Shown: positions 52,771 to 62,509, counted from the stretch's first letter. The stretch: 64,000 bases of DNA from Candidatus Thiodiazotropha endoloripes (GCA_001709035.1 LVKA01000019.1:248001-312000), one strand, 5' to 3'. The notes: generated by a model from the sequence alone, not told the origin. Translations and numbers: made by a program.

Positions 52771-53814
52771 ATGAGCGGACAAAGAAAGGCAGTTGCACTG
52801 ATCTCCGGTGGTCTCGACTCGCTGCTGGCGGCCCGGGTGATCCAGGACCAGGGCATTCATGTGGAAGGCATCAACTTCTTCACCGGTTTCTGTGTCGAAG
52901 GGCATACCCATGCCATTCGCAAACGGGACCAGAAAAAAGAGAAACGAAACAATGCCCTCTGGGTGGCGGAACAACTCGGCATGAAGCTGCACATCGAGGA
53001 TATCGTCGATGAGTACAAGCAGGTCCTGACAAACCCGAAGCATGGCTATGGTGCGAATCTGAACCCCTGTCTCGATTGCAAGGTGTTCATGGTGCGCAAG
53101 GCACACGAATGGATCGAGCGGAAAGGCTTCGACTTCATCATCACCGGTGAGGTGATCGGTCAGCGCCCGATGTCTCAACGCAAGGAGACGATGCCGATCG
53201 TTGCCGATGAATCGGGTGCCAGTGATCTGCTGCTGCGGCCCCTGTGTGCGAAGAATCTGCCGGAGACGCTGCCGGAGAGAGAGGGCTGGGTGGATCGGCA
53301 ACAGCTGTTCGATTTCTCCGGCCGCAGTCGCAAGCCGCAAATGGCCCTGGCGGCCAGTCTGGGCATCGAGGATTATGCCCAGCCGGCCGGTGGTTGCTGT
53401 TTTCTGACCGATGAGCAGTATGCGGTGAAGTTGAAGGATCTGTGGCAGGCCCGGGGCAGCCGTGATTATGAGATGGACGATATCATGCTGCTCAAGGTGG
53501 GTCGCCACCTGAGACCCAGTAAGGCCTATAAGGTGATCATTGCCCGTGAAGAGGGTGAGTCGAATTTTCTGCAGGGGTATCGAAAGGGCTTTCCGCATAT
53601 CAAGACGGTCAGTCATGGAGGACCGCTGGCATTGATCGATGGCGAAGTGACCGATCAGGATGTTCAACTGATCGGCAGACTGGTGGCCCGTTACAGCCAG
53701 GGCCGTAATGCGGATGAGGTGCTGCTGGCCTATACCGACCTCGCCGGGGAGACTCGTGAGTTACGGGTCGATCCCATGAAGCCCCATGAGATCCCGAAAG
53801 ATTGGCTGATATGA
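52771..53814 (+). CDS. PP-loop [21 protein letters not shown] protein with NFACT-R_2-like C-terminus
   Basis: The 347-residue protein begins with an ATP pyrophosphatase loop ISGGLDSLLAARVI. It has a CxxC in NLNPCLDCKVFMVRKA, ITGEVIGQRPMSQRK, and a Cys pair in QPAGGCCFLTD, resembling the catalytic and persulfide cysteines of MnmA/ThiI-type enzymes. The C-terminal third (LLKVGRHLRPSKAYKVIIAREEGESNFL) resembles an NFACT-R_2 domain, not a tRNA-binding THUMP. A sulfur transferase acting on tRNA or another acceptor is likely. Its stop overlaps the tusA-like start. Confidence 0.75.
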   Translation: MSGQRKAVALISGGLDSLLAARVIQDQGIHVEGINFFTGFCVEGHTHAIRKRDQKKEKRNNALWVAEQLGMKLHIEDIVDEYKQVLTNPKHGYGANLNPCLDCKVFMVRKAHEWIERKGFDFIITGEVIGQRPMSQRKETMPIVADESGASDLLLRPLCAKNLPETLPEREGWVDRQQLFDFSGRSRKPQMALAASLGIEDYAQPAGGCCFLTDEQYAVKLKDLWQARGSRDYEMDDIMLLKVGRHLRPSKAYKVIIAREEGESNFLQGYRKGFPHIKTVSHGGPLALIDGEVTDQDVQLIGRLVARYSQGRNADEVLLAYTDLAGETRELRVDPMKPHEIPKDWLI

Positions 53815-54041
53815 AGCGACACCGGATCGACTGTCGCCGGCTGCTCTGTCCAATGCCGGTGATCAAAGTGCAGAATGCCATCGAGGATCTGCCGGCGGGT
53901 ACCCTGGTGGAAGCGATCTGCACCGATCCGGGAGCGTTGAATGATATTCCTGCCTGGAGCAGGATTAATGGCCATCGACTGGTGGAAACCAGAACCGATG
54001 ACGGGGAGTATATCGTGGTTGTGGAAGTCGTGAGCGAGTAG
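53811..54041 (+). CDS. TusA-like sulfur carrier protein
   Basis: The 76-residue protein has the TusA signature CRRLLCPMPVIKVQNAIEDLPAGTLVEAICTDPGALNDIPAW, with the sulfur-carrying Cys in CPMP. The ATG (53811) overlaps the preceding stop as ATGA; an upstream TTG is rejected. TusA-like proteins relay persulfide sulfur, here probably to or from the PP-loop enzyme. Confidence 0.88.
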   Translation: MKRHRIDCRRLLCPMPVIKVQNAIEDLPAGTLVEAICTDPGALNDIPAWSRINGHRLVETRTDDGEYIVVVEVVSE

Positions 54042-54044
54042 AGC

Positions 54045-55181
54045 ATGAATCGGGATCATCGCTATGAAGTCAGCCGAAAAGCGGCAATCGTAGGTGCGAT
54101 CACCAACAGTGTGCTGGCGGTATTGAAGATCGTATTCGGCTGGTTGGGACACTCCCAGTCGCTGATCGCTGATGGCATCCACTCCCTCTCGGATCTGCTC
54201 ACCGACGCATTGGTGATTTTTGCTGCCCGTCACGCCAATGAGGCGCCGGATGAGGAGCATCCCTACGGACACGGGCGATTCGAAACCGTTGGCACACTGG
54301 TGCTTGGGGGGTTTCTAATCACGGTTGGTGCCGGCATCATCTGGGATGCGGTTGAACGGCTCTTCTCGCCGGAAGATCTGTTGCAGCCGGAGCTGTTGAC
54401 CCTCTTTGTGGCGGCCTTCTCCATCCTTGCCAATGAGGCGCTGTTTTTCTATACCCGCCATCTGGCCAACCTGATCAACTCCGATCTGTTGAAGGCCAAT
54501 GCCTGGCACCATCGCAGTGACTCCGTCTCATCGATTGTGGTGCTGGTCGGTATTGGCGGCACCATTCTCGGGCTTCCCTACCTGGATGCCATCGCCGCGG
54601 TTCTGGTCGGCCTGATGGTGGTGAAGATCGGTTGGGAACTGGGTTGGCAGGCGATCCACGAATTGGCGGATGCGGGGCTTGAACAGGAGTCTCTGGCTGA
54701 GATCCGTGAGGTGATTGCCAGTGTTTCCGGGGTCAACAACGTACATATGCTGAGAACCCGAAAACTGGGAGGTCATGCCTTGGCCGATGTTCATGTGCAG
54801 GTCGACCCCTGGTTGAGTGTATCCGAGGGACACAGAATTGCCGAGGTGGTTCAGTTTGGTCTGATCGATCGGGTCGATCTGTTGGAGGATGTCACGGTGC
54901 ACATCGATCCTGAAGATGATGAGGCTGGGCCATCCTGCGCCAACCTGCCACTGCGGGAAGAGGCGGACAAACTGCTGCAGGATCACTGGTCGGGTATGGA
55001 TTGCTTCGATCAGCGCAAGCGTCTGGTGCTGCATTACCTGTCGGGCCGGATCGATATCGACCTCTATCTGCCACCCCACTGCTTCGAGTCGAGCGAAAAA
55101 GCCGACCAGCTGACCCAGCGCTATCAGCAGGCTCTATCCGGTTCAGAGGTGTTTAGAACTGTGCAGGTCTGGTTTGGTTAG
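54045..55181 (+). CDS. Cation diffusion facilitator family transporter
   Basis: The 378-residue protein has about six membrane helices (residues 15-205) with the CDF metal sites SLIADGIHSLSDLLTDALV and NAWHHRSDSVSSIVVL, and a cytoplasmic C-terminal domain (about 210-295, VHMLRTRKLGGHALADVHVQVD). An extra C-terminal stretch of about 80 residues is longer than in FieF. It exports divalent metals such as Zn or Fe, probably by proton antiport. It starts 3 nt after the tusA-like gene. Confidence 0.88.
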   Translation: MNRDHRYEVSRKAAIVGAITNSVLAVLKIVFGWLGHSQSLIADGIHSLSDLLTDALVIFAARHANEAPDEEHPYGHGRFETVGTLVLGGFLITVGAGIIWDAVERLFSPEDLLQPELLTLFVAAFSILANEALFFYTRHLANLINSDLLKANAWHHRSDSVSSIVVLVGIGGTILGLPYLDAIAAVLVGLMVVKIGWELGWQAIHELADAGLEQESLAEIREVIASVSGVNNVHMLRTRKLGGHALADVHVQVDPWLSVSEGHRIAEVVQFGLIDRVDLLEDVTVHIDPEDDEAGPSCANLPLREEADKLLQDHWSGMDCFDQRKRLVLHYLSGRIDIDLYLPPHCFESSEKADQLTQRYQQALSGSEVFRTVQVWFG

Positions 55182-55209
55182 CACTATAACGGGGCGAAAC
55201 CGGCCGTGT

Positions 55210-55228
55210 GCGCACCAAAATTGTGCGC
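55210..55228. promoter_or_regulatory. NtrC-type dyad upstream of glnA
   Basis: GCGCAC and GTGCGC flank a 7-nt spacer, so the core fits GCAC-N7-GTGC, the NtrC enhancer pattern. It is 180 nt upstream of glnA. A matching -24/-12 sigma-54 promoter was not found with confidence. Confidence 0.5.
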
Positions 55229-55407
55229 CATGGGGCGTATGACAGGAGCCGAAGGGAGACCGTGCATGGATATTTGCTCTGTAATCGGCGCTTGAATATC
55301 ACGGCATGATGCGTATCGCGGTGCTTCTGGTATAGTTGCCAGGCCGCCAAAATAAAGATTTGCCGACACGGATCGGCATTGCATAAACCTAAACCCTGGA
55401 GAATAAG

Positions 55408-56814
55408 ATGGCCTCAAAAGCCTTTAAGATGATCAAAGACAATGATGTGAAATTTGTTGATCTTCGGTTTACCGATACCCGCGGTAAGGAGCAGCACGTC
55501 ACCTTGCCCACAAGTGAGATTAACGACGAGTTTTTCACTGATGGCAAGATGTTCGACGGTTCCTCCATCGCCGGCTGGAAAGGCATCAATGAGTCAGACA
55601 TGATTCTGATGCCGGAAGATGCCACATGTGTGATGGATCCGTTCGCCGACGAAAACACCATGAATGTGCGCTGCGATATCCTTGAGCCATCCACCATGCA
55701 GGGTTACGAGCGTGATCCCCGCTCTGTCGCCAAACGTGCAGAGGCCTATCTCTCTTCAACGGGTATTGCCGATACCGCTTACTTTGGTCCGGAGCCTGAG
55801 TTCTTCATACTCGACGATGTTCGCTGGAGGGTCGATATGAGCGGTGCCATGGTGAAGATTGATTCCGAAGAGGCGGAGTGGAACTCGGAGCGGGTCTACG
55901 AAGACGGTAACATCGGTCACCGTCCCGGGGTTAAAGGCGGTTACTTTCCGGTACCTCCGGTGGATTCCCTGCATGATCTGCGTGGCGCTATGTGTCTTGC
56001 GATGGAGGAGATGGGCGTGCCTGTCGAAGTTCATCATCACGAGGTTGCAACTGCCGGTCAGTGTGAAATTGGCACCCGCTTCAGCACCCTGGTAGAGCGT
56101 GCCGACTGGGTTCAGATCCAGAAATACTGTACCTGGAATGTTGCCCACGCCTACGGCAAAACAGCCACCTTCATGCCCAAGCCGATCGTTGGCGACAACG
56201 GGTCCGGTATGCACGTGCATCAGTCCCTGGCCAAGGGTGGAGAGAACGTTTTCGCCGGTGATCAGTACGGTGGTCTGTCTGAAACCGCACTCTATTATAT
56301 TGGCGGTATCATCAAACATGCCCGTGCACTGAACGCCTTCACCAACGCTTCCACCAACTCCTACAAGCGTCTGGTACCGGGCTTTGAAGCTCCGGTTATG
56401 CTCGCCTACTCCGCGCGCAACCGTTCCGCTTCGATCCGTATTCCATGGGTATCCAGTCCCAAGGGGCGTCGTGTCGAAGTTCGCTTCCCTGATCCCACCG
56501 CCAACCCCTATCTGGCCTTCTCCGCCATGATGATGGCCGGACTTGACGGAATTCAGAACAAAATCCACCCAGGCGATGCCATGGACAAGGATCTCTATGA
56601 TCTGCCGGCTGAAGAGGCGGCCAGCATTCCAACCGTTTGCCACAGTCTGGATATGGCGCTGGAAGCATTGGATGAGGATCGTGACTTCCTGACAGCTGGT
56701 GGTGTTTTCACAGACGATCTGATCGATGGTTATATCGAGCTGAAGATGGAAGATGTCACCGCCATGCGGATGACTACCCATCCGGTTGAGTTCGATCTTT
56801 ACTACAGCCTCTGA
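55408..56814 (+). CDS. glnA: Glutamine synthetase type I
   Basis: The 468-residue enzyme makes glutamine from glutamate and ammonia. It has [18 protein letters not shown], the metal and substrate blocks [16 protein letters not shown] and NRSASIRIP, and the adenylylation site Tyr397 in [10 protein letters not shown], so GlnE control is expected. GGAGAA precedes the ATG. A strong terminator follows. Confidence 0.98.
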   Translation: MASKAFKMIKDNDVKFVDLRFTDTRGKEQHVTLPTSEINDEFFTDGKMFDGSSIAGWKGINESDMILMPEDATCVMDPFADENTMNVRCDILEPSTMQGYERDPRSVAKRAEAYLSSTGIADTAYFGPEPEFFILDDVRWRVDMSGAMVKIDSEEAEWNSERVYEDGNIGHRPGVKGGYFPVPPVDSLHDLRGAMCLAMEEMGVPVEVHHHEVATAGQCEIGTRFSTLVERADWVQIQKYCTWNVAHAYGKTATFMPKPIVGDNGSGMHVHQSLAKGGENVFAGDQYGGLSETALYYIGGIIKHARALNAFTNASTNSYKRLVPGFEAPVMLAYSARNRSASIRIPWVSSPKGRRVEVRFPDPTANPYLAFSAMMMAGLDGIQNKIHPGDAMDKDLYDLPAEEAASIPTVCHSLDMALEALDEDRDFLTAGGVFTDDLIDGYIELKMEDVTAMRMTTHPVEFDLYYSL

Positions 56815-56854
56815 TCAAGTCATCTGACTGAATTCTTCAGTCAGCGGATTAGAA

Positions 56855-56886
56855 ACACCTTCCAAATAGCTGGAAGGTGTTTTTTT
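56855..56886 (+). terminator. Strong rho-independent terminator of glnA
   Basis: ACACCTTCCA and TGGAAGGTGT form a perfect 10-bp stem with a 6-nt loop, followed by seven or more T residues. Confidence 0.92.
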
Positions 56887-56939
56887 ATTTGCGAACTTCG
56901 TCGCTTGTTAGTTATCTGTGGAGTGACTATGCTTGGCAC

Positions 56940-57443
56940 ATGCGTATTCTGATCCTGCTTCTTCTGCTATTCGTTGTTCTGCCACTGCACGCCAGGGACG
57001 TCTATAAATGGATTACCCCGGAAGGTGAGGTTGTCTACTCTGAAAACTATCAGCCGGGCGCGGATACAATCCGCGTACAGGATGCGAAGAGAAAGACTTC
57101 CTTGAAAGTCGATGAACTCGACAAGCAAGCGGATGCCGCTGCCACAGGTGAGTATCTGCAGTTCGAAATCGTGCAGCCATCCAACGATGAGACGATTCGC
57201 AGCAATGAGAATTCCGTCTCTGTCGGTCTCTCCATCTCTCCGCCACTTTTTGACGGCCATGCCATCCATCTCTATGTGGATGGTAATAAGCTCGACTCGG
57301 AGATCAAAACCACCCAATTGGTCCTGCAGCAACTCAGTCGCGGTACCCATACCATCAAGGCTGAGATCGTCGATGCTGAGGGCGAGATGGTAAAACAGAG
57401 TGGTTCAACCACCTTCCATCTGCGCCAGGACGCCGTCAATTGA
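56940..57443 (+). CDS. DUF4124 domain periplasmic protein
   Basis: The 167-residue protein starts at ATG 56940, giving a signal peptide of about 19 residues (MRILILLLLLFVVLPLHA). A DUF4124 segment follows (RDVYKWITPEGEVVYSENYQPGADTIRV), then a beta-rich domain (about 65-160). The function is unknown. Such genes are often found between glnA and glnL in gammaproteobacteria. Confidence 0.83.
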   Translation: MRILILLLLLFVVLPLHARDVYKWITPEGEVVYSENYQPGADTIRVQDAKRKTSLKVDELDKQADAAATGEYLQFEIVQPSNDETIRSNENSVSVGLSISPPLFDGHAIHLYVDGNKLDSEIKTTQLVLQQLSRGTHTIKAEIVDAEGEMVKQSGSTTFHLRQDAVN

Positions 57444-57744
57444 TAGCCGCTTCAGATACCCTCTGAATCCCTGGATTTCCCCCGGCATGCTAAAAAACAG
57501 CCGGTTTACTGCCCGTAAGCTCTCTATCCGAAATGATCCATGCACTATAATGGTGCATATTGGTTTGCATTTTTCTTAACCTGTCTCGACGACCAGGTCG
57601 CAGCAAATCGAATTCGCTGGCTGCAGTTTCGTACGGACCCCGGTTGCCCTGGATTCTGCCATGACTTGCCCGCAGCAGCGGCAGATGAAAGTGGATTTGG
57701 TCGTTGTTGCATTCGTTGGTGTAGTTTTTGCTAGTTGAATAGCC
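57444..57744 (+). other. Upstream region of glnL
   Basis: The 301-bp gap holds an NtrC box overlapping a TATAAT (57541-57557) and no supported gene. The short frame inside it has no ribosome site. Confidence 0.5.
57541..57557 (+). promoter_or_regulatory. NtrC box overlapping a -10 hexamer upstream of glnL
   Basis: TGCACTATAATGGTGCA matches the NtrC consensus GCAC-N7-GTGC with full symmetry of both arms. The spacer contains a perfect TATAAT (57546-57551). Binding would block that promoter, as NtrC does at E. coli glnLp. Confidence 0.7.
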
Positions 57745-58821
57745 ATGAATCCTCAACCCTTTAAACCCCCCATGGAACGGCGCGTGCTCGAAAACCTGAG
57801 TACCGCCATTCTGCTGTTTGATCGTGAGTTCAATCTGCTGTTCATCAATTCAGCTGCGGAAATGCTGTTTGGTGTGAGTGCGCGGAAGATGGTTGGCCAC
57901 CATGCGGCTGAGTTGATCTACTGCTCCAGTGGCATTGTTAGAAATAATCTGAACCGCTCTCTGGAAACCGGGCAACCCTTCACCGAGAGAGAGCATCAGC
58001 TGGCGTTACAGGAGGGTCGCGAGATCACGGTGGACTGCACGGTGATCCCGCTACGATCCGGTCAGTACGTGAGTGAGTTTCTGGTGGAGATTCAGCAGGT
58101 GGATCGGCAACTGCGTATCACCCGGGAAGAGCAGATCCTATCGCGCAATCAGGCCAGTCGCGCGCTGGTTAAGGGGTTGGCCCATGAGATCAAAAATCCA
58201 TTAGGTGGCCTACGTGGCGCAGCGCAACTGCTGGAGCGTGAACTGCCCGATCAATCCCTGACCGAATACACCCAGATCATCATCGAAGAGGCGGATCGAC
58301 TGCAGAATCTGGTCGATACCATGCTGGGACCAAACCGGATCCCGGAGTTGAAAGCAGTCAATATTCACCAGGTCATGGAGCGGGTTTGCAGTCTGGTGCA
58401 GGCTGAGACCGGACCAAATCTGAATGTGATTAAGAATTATGATCCGAGTATTCCCGATCTCACTGGAGATATGGATCAGCTGATTCAGGCATTTCTCAAT
58501 ATCGTCCGCAATGGGGTCAGAGCGGCCGGCTCTCATGGCGTGGTGGGGATCACCAGTCGGGTATTGCGCCAGTTCACCATTGGCAACATCCGCCACCGCC
58601 TGGTGATCTCGATCGAGATTTGTGACAACGGACCGGGGATTCCACCAGAGCTGCAGGAGCGGGTCTTTTTCCCGCTGGTCTCCGGCAGCAACGGCATGGG
58701 ACTCGGTCTTTCCATATCCCAGACCCTGATCAATCGACATCAGGGTTTGATCGAATTTACCAGTAAGCCTGGTGAAACCGTATTTAGAGTATTACTTCCT
58801 TTGGAGCAGGTAGATGGATAG
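57745..58821 (+). CDS. glnL: Nitrogen regulation sensor kinase/phosphatase NtrB
   Basis: The 358-residue protein has a PAS domain (about 12-120, TAILLFDREFNLLFINSAAEMLFG), the dimerisation helix with phospho-accepting His147 in HEIKNPLGGLRGAAQLLE, and the ATPase domain (DNGPGIP, GMGLGLSISQTLI). It has no membrane helix. With PII it controls NtrC phosphorylation. It overlaps glnG by 8 nt. Confidence 0.95.
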   Translation: MNPQPFKPPMERRVLENLSTAILLFDREFNLLFINSAAEMLFGVSARKMVGHHAAELIYCSSGIVRNNLNRSLETGQPFTEREHQLALQEGREITVDCTVIPLRSGQYVSEFLVEIQQVDRQLRITREEQILSRNQASRALVKGLAHEIKNPLGGLRGAAQLLERELPDQSLTEYTQIIIEEADRLQNLVDTMLGPNRIPELKAVNIHQVMERVCSLVQAETGPNLNVIKNYDPSIPDLTGDMDQLIQAFLNIVRNGVRAAGSHGVVGITSRVLRQFTIGNIRHRLVISIEICDNGPGIPPELQERVFFPLVSGSNGMGLGLSISQTLINRHQGLIEFTSKPGETVFRVLLPLEQVDG

Positions 58822-60220
58822 AGCATGCCGCGTATGGGTGATAGATGATGATCGCTCGATTCGCTGGGTTTTGGAAAAAACCCTGGAAAAGGCGGAGATG
58901 GAGGTTACCAGTTTTGAGAGCGCCGACAGCGTGCTCAGTTCACTGGATAAAGGCCAGCCCGATGTGGTTGTGTCGGATATCCGTATGCCGGGCATGGATG
59001 GTCTGGAGCTGCTGGAGTTGCTGCATGCCCGCTATCCCGCCCTGCCGGTGATCATCATGACCGCCCATTCGGATCTGGATAGTGCGGTCTCCGCCTATCA
59101 TGGCGGGGCCTTTGAATATCTGCCTAAGCCCTTCGATGTGGATGAGGCCGTGCAGCAGATACGTCGAGCCTGCCGTCATCAGTTAACGGTGGAAGAGCAG
59201 CCGAAAATCGATACCAGCGACGGGGGTAAAGAGATCATCGGTGAAGCGCCTGCGATGCAGGAGGTGTTTCGGGCGATCGGCCGTCTGGCCCGTTCCAACA
59301 TCACGGTTTTGATCAATGGTGAATCGGGTACCGGTAAAGAGCTGGTTGCCCACGCGTTGCATCGGCACAGCAGCCGTGCCGAAGGACCGTTTATCGCGCT
59401 CAACATGGCGGCAATTCCGAAGGATCTGATGGAGTCGGAGCTGTTTGGACATGAACGCGGTGCCTTTACCGGTGCCCAGACCCGACGGGTCGGACGGTTT
59501 GAACAGGCGGATACCGGCACCCTGTTTCTGGATGAGATCGGCGACATGCCGGCTGAGTTACAGACCAGACTGCTACGGGTACTGGCCGACGGTGAGTTCT
59601 ACCGGGTAGGTGGACATGAACCGGTCAAGGTCGATGTAAGGATCATTGCGGCAACCCACCAGCATCTGGAGGGACTGGTCAAGGAGGGGGCGTTTCGCGA
59701 AGATCTGTTCCATCGGCTGAATGTAATCCGAATCCATCTGCCCTCGTTGCGTCAGCGCCGTGAGGACATACCGTTGCTACTGAACTATTTTCTCAAGACC
59801 GCCGCAGAAGAGTTGGCGGTGGATTACAAGGTCCTGCTGCCGGAGGCGGAAAGCTATCTCAGTCAGCTTGAGTGGCCTGGTAACGTAAGACAGCTGGAAA
59901 ATACCGCCCGCTGGTTGACCGTTATGGCGTCCGGGCAAGAGATCCATATCGAAGATCTGCCGACTGAGTTGAAAGAGTCCGTTACCAGCACATCACCTCA
60001 GGATGATTGGCGTCAGCTGCTGAGAGGCTGGGTGAAACGGCGTCTTCAGGAAGGGTGTGAAGGTATCCTGAATGAAGCGGAACCCGATTTTGAAACCGTG
60101 CTGATCGAGACCGCCCTTGAGCATACCGCCGGTAAACGACAGGATGCGGCGAGACTGCTGGGGTGGGGGCGCAACACCCTGACCCGAAAAATCAAAGAGC
60201 TTGGTATGGAAGAGAGCTGA
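58814..60220 (+). CDS. glnG: Nitrogen regulation response regulator NtrC
   Basis: The 468-residue protein has a receiver domain with Asp55 (VVVSDIRMPGMDG), a sigma-54 activating AAA+ domain (Walker A GESGTGKE, the loop GAFTGA, TLFLDEIGDM) and a Fis-type helix-turn-helix at the end (TAGKRQDAARLLGWGRNTLTRKIKEL). GGAGCAGG precedes the ATG. Confidence 0.97.
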   Translation: MDRACRVWVIDDDRSIRWVLEKTLEKAEMEVTSFESADSVLSSLDKGQPDVVVSDIRMPGMDGLELLELLHARYPALPVIIMTAHSDLDSAVSAYHGGAFEYLPKPFDVDEAVQQIRRACRHQLTVEEQPKIDTSDGGKEIIGEAPAMQEVFRAIGRLARSNITVLINGESGTGKELVAHALHRHSSRAEGPFIALNMAAIPKDLMESELFGHERGAFTGAQTRRVGRFEQADTGTLFLDEIGDMPAELQTRLLRVLADGEFYRVGGHEPVKVDVRIIAATHQHLEGLVKEGAFREDLFHRLNVIRIHLPSLRQRREDIPLLLNYFLKTAAEELAVDYKVLLPEAESYLSQLEWPGNVRQLENTARWLTVMASGQEIHIEDLPTELKESVTSTSPQDDWRQLLRGWVKRRLQEGCEGILNEAEPDFETVLIETALEHTAGKRQDAARLLGWGRNTLTRKIKELGMEES

Positions 60221-60390
60221 GCTTGTTTTTGAGTTGTGATCCTCTACCTTACCGGGCTGGGGTGACAGATCCATCCCCAGAAAATTCCGGGTATCAGACT
60301 TTTGTCCGTAGCGTGTACTGGGGTTAAGATGCTGCATCCGAAGCAGCCCACTTGGGTTCTGCTCTCAAGTTTCAAAAGCGTAGGTGTAGC

Positions 60391-60789
60391 ATGGATTCCA
60401 GTACAATCAATTTGCCGAACAGCGAAATCGAGTCCGTTAAAATCGAAGACGGCAGACTGACCATCTCTTTTTCGCGGGTGATCATCATCAAGACCATGAG
60501 CGGTTCATCGGAACGCACCCGCTGGTATCAGGCCGGTGAGCTCATCTTTGAGGAAGCGGAGCTTGACTCGGCGTTACCCGAATGCCCCTGTATCTGCGAA
60601 GGGGGGGACGTGGGCGAGAATATCTACACCTACCGGGATATGATTCCGTTGCCTTTGGAGAGCCAGGGTAGAGCAAGATGTGATCTGAAAATCAAAGATC
60701 AGGAACCTCTGCAGGCCTGGGCGGGTGGGGTCAAGCTGGTGATGAAGGACAGACCCCGTTATATCGAACATCTGCGGGATTCCGACTAA
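60391..60789 (+). CDS. Unrecognised conserved-looking protein, 132 residues
   Basis: I do not recognise this family. The ATG at 60391 has AGGTG upstream. The protein is soluble and mostly beta: [71 protein letters not shown] and RCDLKIKD. The CPCIC trio and a fourth Cys could bind metal. Codon use and a ribosome site support a real gene. Its stop overlaps the convergent nfi stop by 4 nt. Confidence 0.65.
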   Translation: MDSSTINLPNSEIESVKIEDGRLTISFSRVIIIKTMSGSSERTRWYQAGELIFEEAELDSALPECPCICEGGDVGENIYTYRDMIPLPLESQGRARCDLKIKDQEPLQAWAGGVKLVMKDRPRYIEHLRDSD

Positions 60790-61475
60790 CCACTACGGGA
60801 TCTACCTGTAACGGCAGACTTGTCCACCGAAGCAAGATGGTGGGCCGCCCGAGTGGTTTCAGGCAGTTTGTAGCGAGTGGTGGCGGCCTGCACATAGCGC
60901 AAGGCACTCTGCAGAGAAATCCGATGACCGATTGAGACATAGATCGGTTTCACCCCTGAACGGCTGCGCAACACCGCACCGATCACCTCATCCCGATCGA
61001 TCAAAGGGACCCAGCTACCCTTCTCTTCCGGCAATTCGACATGGCGTCCGATGAGGCGGGTCTTTGCAATCCCGATCGAAGGGATATCGGTCAGCAGTCC
61101 CAGATGACAAGCCAGGCCAAAGCGTCTCGGATGGGCCAACCCCTGGCCGTCACAAAGCAGTAGATCTGGTGGGCAACTGAGCTTTTCAATGGCCTGCATG
61201 ATCGCCGGTACTTCACGAAATGAGAGTAGACCCGGTATGTAAGGAAATTGGGTTGGAATCCGTACAATAGCCTGTTCGACGAGTTGCAGGGAGGGAAAAT
61301 TGAGAATCGCAATGGCTGCACGGGTCACTTTACCGGCCGCCTCGAAGCCCACATCCACTCCCGCGACCCGTTGCGGTTCTGTCAACTGATCAACTCGGAT
61401 TATCTGGCTTCTGAGCTGATTCTGCAGGGCTATGGCATCCTTTGGAACCAGGTTCCATGGGTGGCTGAGGGCCAT
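60786..61475 (-). CDS. nfi: Endonuclease V (deoxyinosine 3'-endonuclease)
   Basis: The 229-residue enzyme has the catalytic blocks [30 protein letters not shown] and GIAKTRLIG. It nicks DNA near deaminated bases. The ATG at 61475 is preferred to an in-frame TTG directly before it. The C-terminus is Arg/Ser-rich. Confidence 0.92.
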   Translation of the reverse strand: MALSHPWNLVPKDAIALQNQLRSQIIRVDQLTEPQRVAGVDVGFEAAGKVTRAAIAILNFPSLQLVEQAIVRIPTQFPYIPGLLSFREVPAIMQAIEKLSCPPDLLLCDGQGLAHPRRFGLACHLGLLTDIPSIGIAKTRLIGRHVELPEEKGSWVPLIDRDEVIGAVLRSRSGVKPIYVSIGHRISLQSALRYVQAATTRYKLPETTRAAHHLASVDKSAVTGRSRSG

Positions 61476-61717
61476 CAATTGATAATTTCCGCTTACAAAA
61501 TATGAAAAATAGCTTAATCTTGAAGTTCAGAGAGCAAGAAAACAACTAATATTGTTTCTATTTACCCGACAACTGAACCTAACCTAACTGGTTGCCGGGT
61601 TAATAAATTACTGTATTATGTTTAAGCTTTCTTGAAACTGGACGATACACCAGTATCGATTTCAAGGATGGATCTGCTTCAAGCGGTACAGTTTTAACAG
61701 AAAAACTAAAGAATATT

Positions 61718-62476
61718 ATGTCAGTTGAGCTATTCAATAACGGAAGCCACATCTGCGTGGCATTCAGAGACCTGGTTTCTGGTGAAGCCGTACAAGCCAA
61801 TCAGTTTCTAATCTACGATCATCAACATGCTGCACTCATCGATCCAGGTGGTGAACTGACCTATTCCAGGCTGTTCATGGCGATCAGTGACTACATGAAT
61901 GTGAAGAAGCTGGATTATGTGGTGGCCTCGCACCAGGATCCCGATATCGTTGCTTCCGTCAACAAATGGCTGGTCGGTACAGACTGTAAGGTCGTGGTGC
62001 CTGCCCTGTGGGAGCGCTTCATCCCCCATTTCACCCGCCCTGGTCGTTTGGTTGACCGGGTCGTGGCGATTCCTGATGAGGGTACCAATCTGCAGTTGGG
62101 GAATATCCGCCTGATGGCGTTACCGGCCCACTTCCTTCATGCGGAAGGCAATTTCCAGTTTTATGATCCCCTCAGCCGGATCCTCTTCTCCGGGGATTTG
62201 GGCGCCAATCTGCCACCGGGCGATCTCAATGCACCGGTGAAAAAGCTCTCTGAGATCATGCCCTATATGGAAGGCTTTCACCGTCGCTATATGAACGCCA
62301 ACAAGGTCTGCAGACTCTGGGCCAACATGGTCCGTCAACTCGATATCGAGATGATCGTACCCCAGCATGGTCGGGCGTTTGTCGGTAAGAAAGTGGTCAA
62401 CGAGTTCATCTCCTGGGTCGAGAATCTGGAGTGTGGTGTGGATCTGGTGACTCAGGCGAACTATCAGCTGCCCTGA
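61718..62476 (+). CDS. MBL-fold protein of the flavodiiron ODP type
   Basis: The 252-residue protein resembles the di-iron oxygen-reducing domain of flavodiiron proteins without a flavodoxin domain: QANQFLIYDHQHAALIDPGG, VVASHQDPDIVASVNKWL, ALPAHFLHAEGNFQFYDP, RILFSGDLGA and MIVPQHGRAF. The HxExD motif reads HQDPD, so one ligand differs from HxExDH. Functions range from redox sensing to O2 or NO handling; a partner reductase is not adjacent. Confidence 0.75.
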   Translation: MSVELFNNGSHICVAFRDLVSGEAVQANQFLIYDHQHAALIDPGGELTYSRLFMAISDYMNVKKLDYVVASHQDPDIVASVNKWLVGTDCKVVVPALWERFIPHFTRPGRLVDRVVAIPDEGTNLQLGNIRLMALPAHFLHAEGNFQFYDPLSRILFSGDLGANLPPGDLNAPVKKLSEIMPYMEGFHRRYMNANKVCRLWANMVRQLDIEMIVPQHGRAFVGKKVVNEFISWVENLECGVDLVTQANYQLP

Positions 62477-62509
62477 TTATCAAGCCGTAGTCGATCTGTT
62501 TGTCGGCGC

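Noticed and set aside
52717-53667. Long minus-strand frame opposite the PP-loop gene
   Set aside because: It is the antisense shadow of a gene with clear motifs; long antisense frames are common in GC-rich DNA.
55300-55400. Possible sigma-54 promoter of glnA
   Set aside because: CACG and TTGC elements are present near 55365-55380, but the spacing between them is too long for a -24/-12 promoter.
55756-56781. 341-codon minus-strand frame opposite glnA
   Set aside because: Antisense shadow of glutamine synthetase, with no motif of its own.
57540-57734. Plus-strand 64-codon frame before glnL
   Set aside because: It overlaps the NtrC box, lacks a ribosome site and has low-complexity Trp/Cys-rich content without family resemblance.
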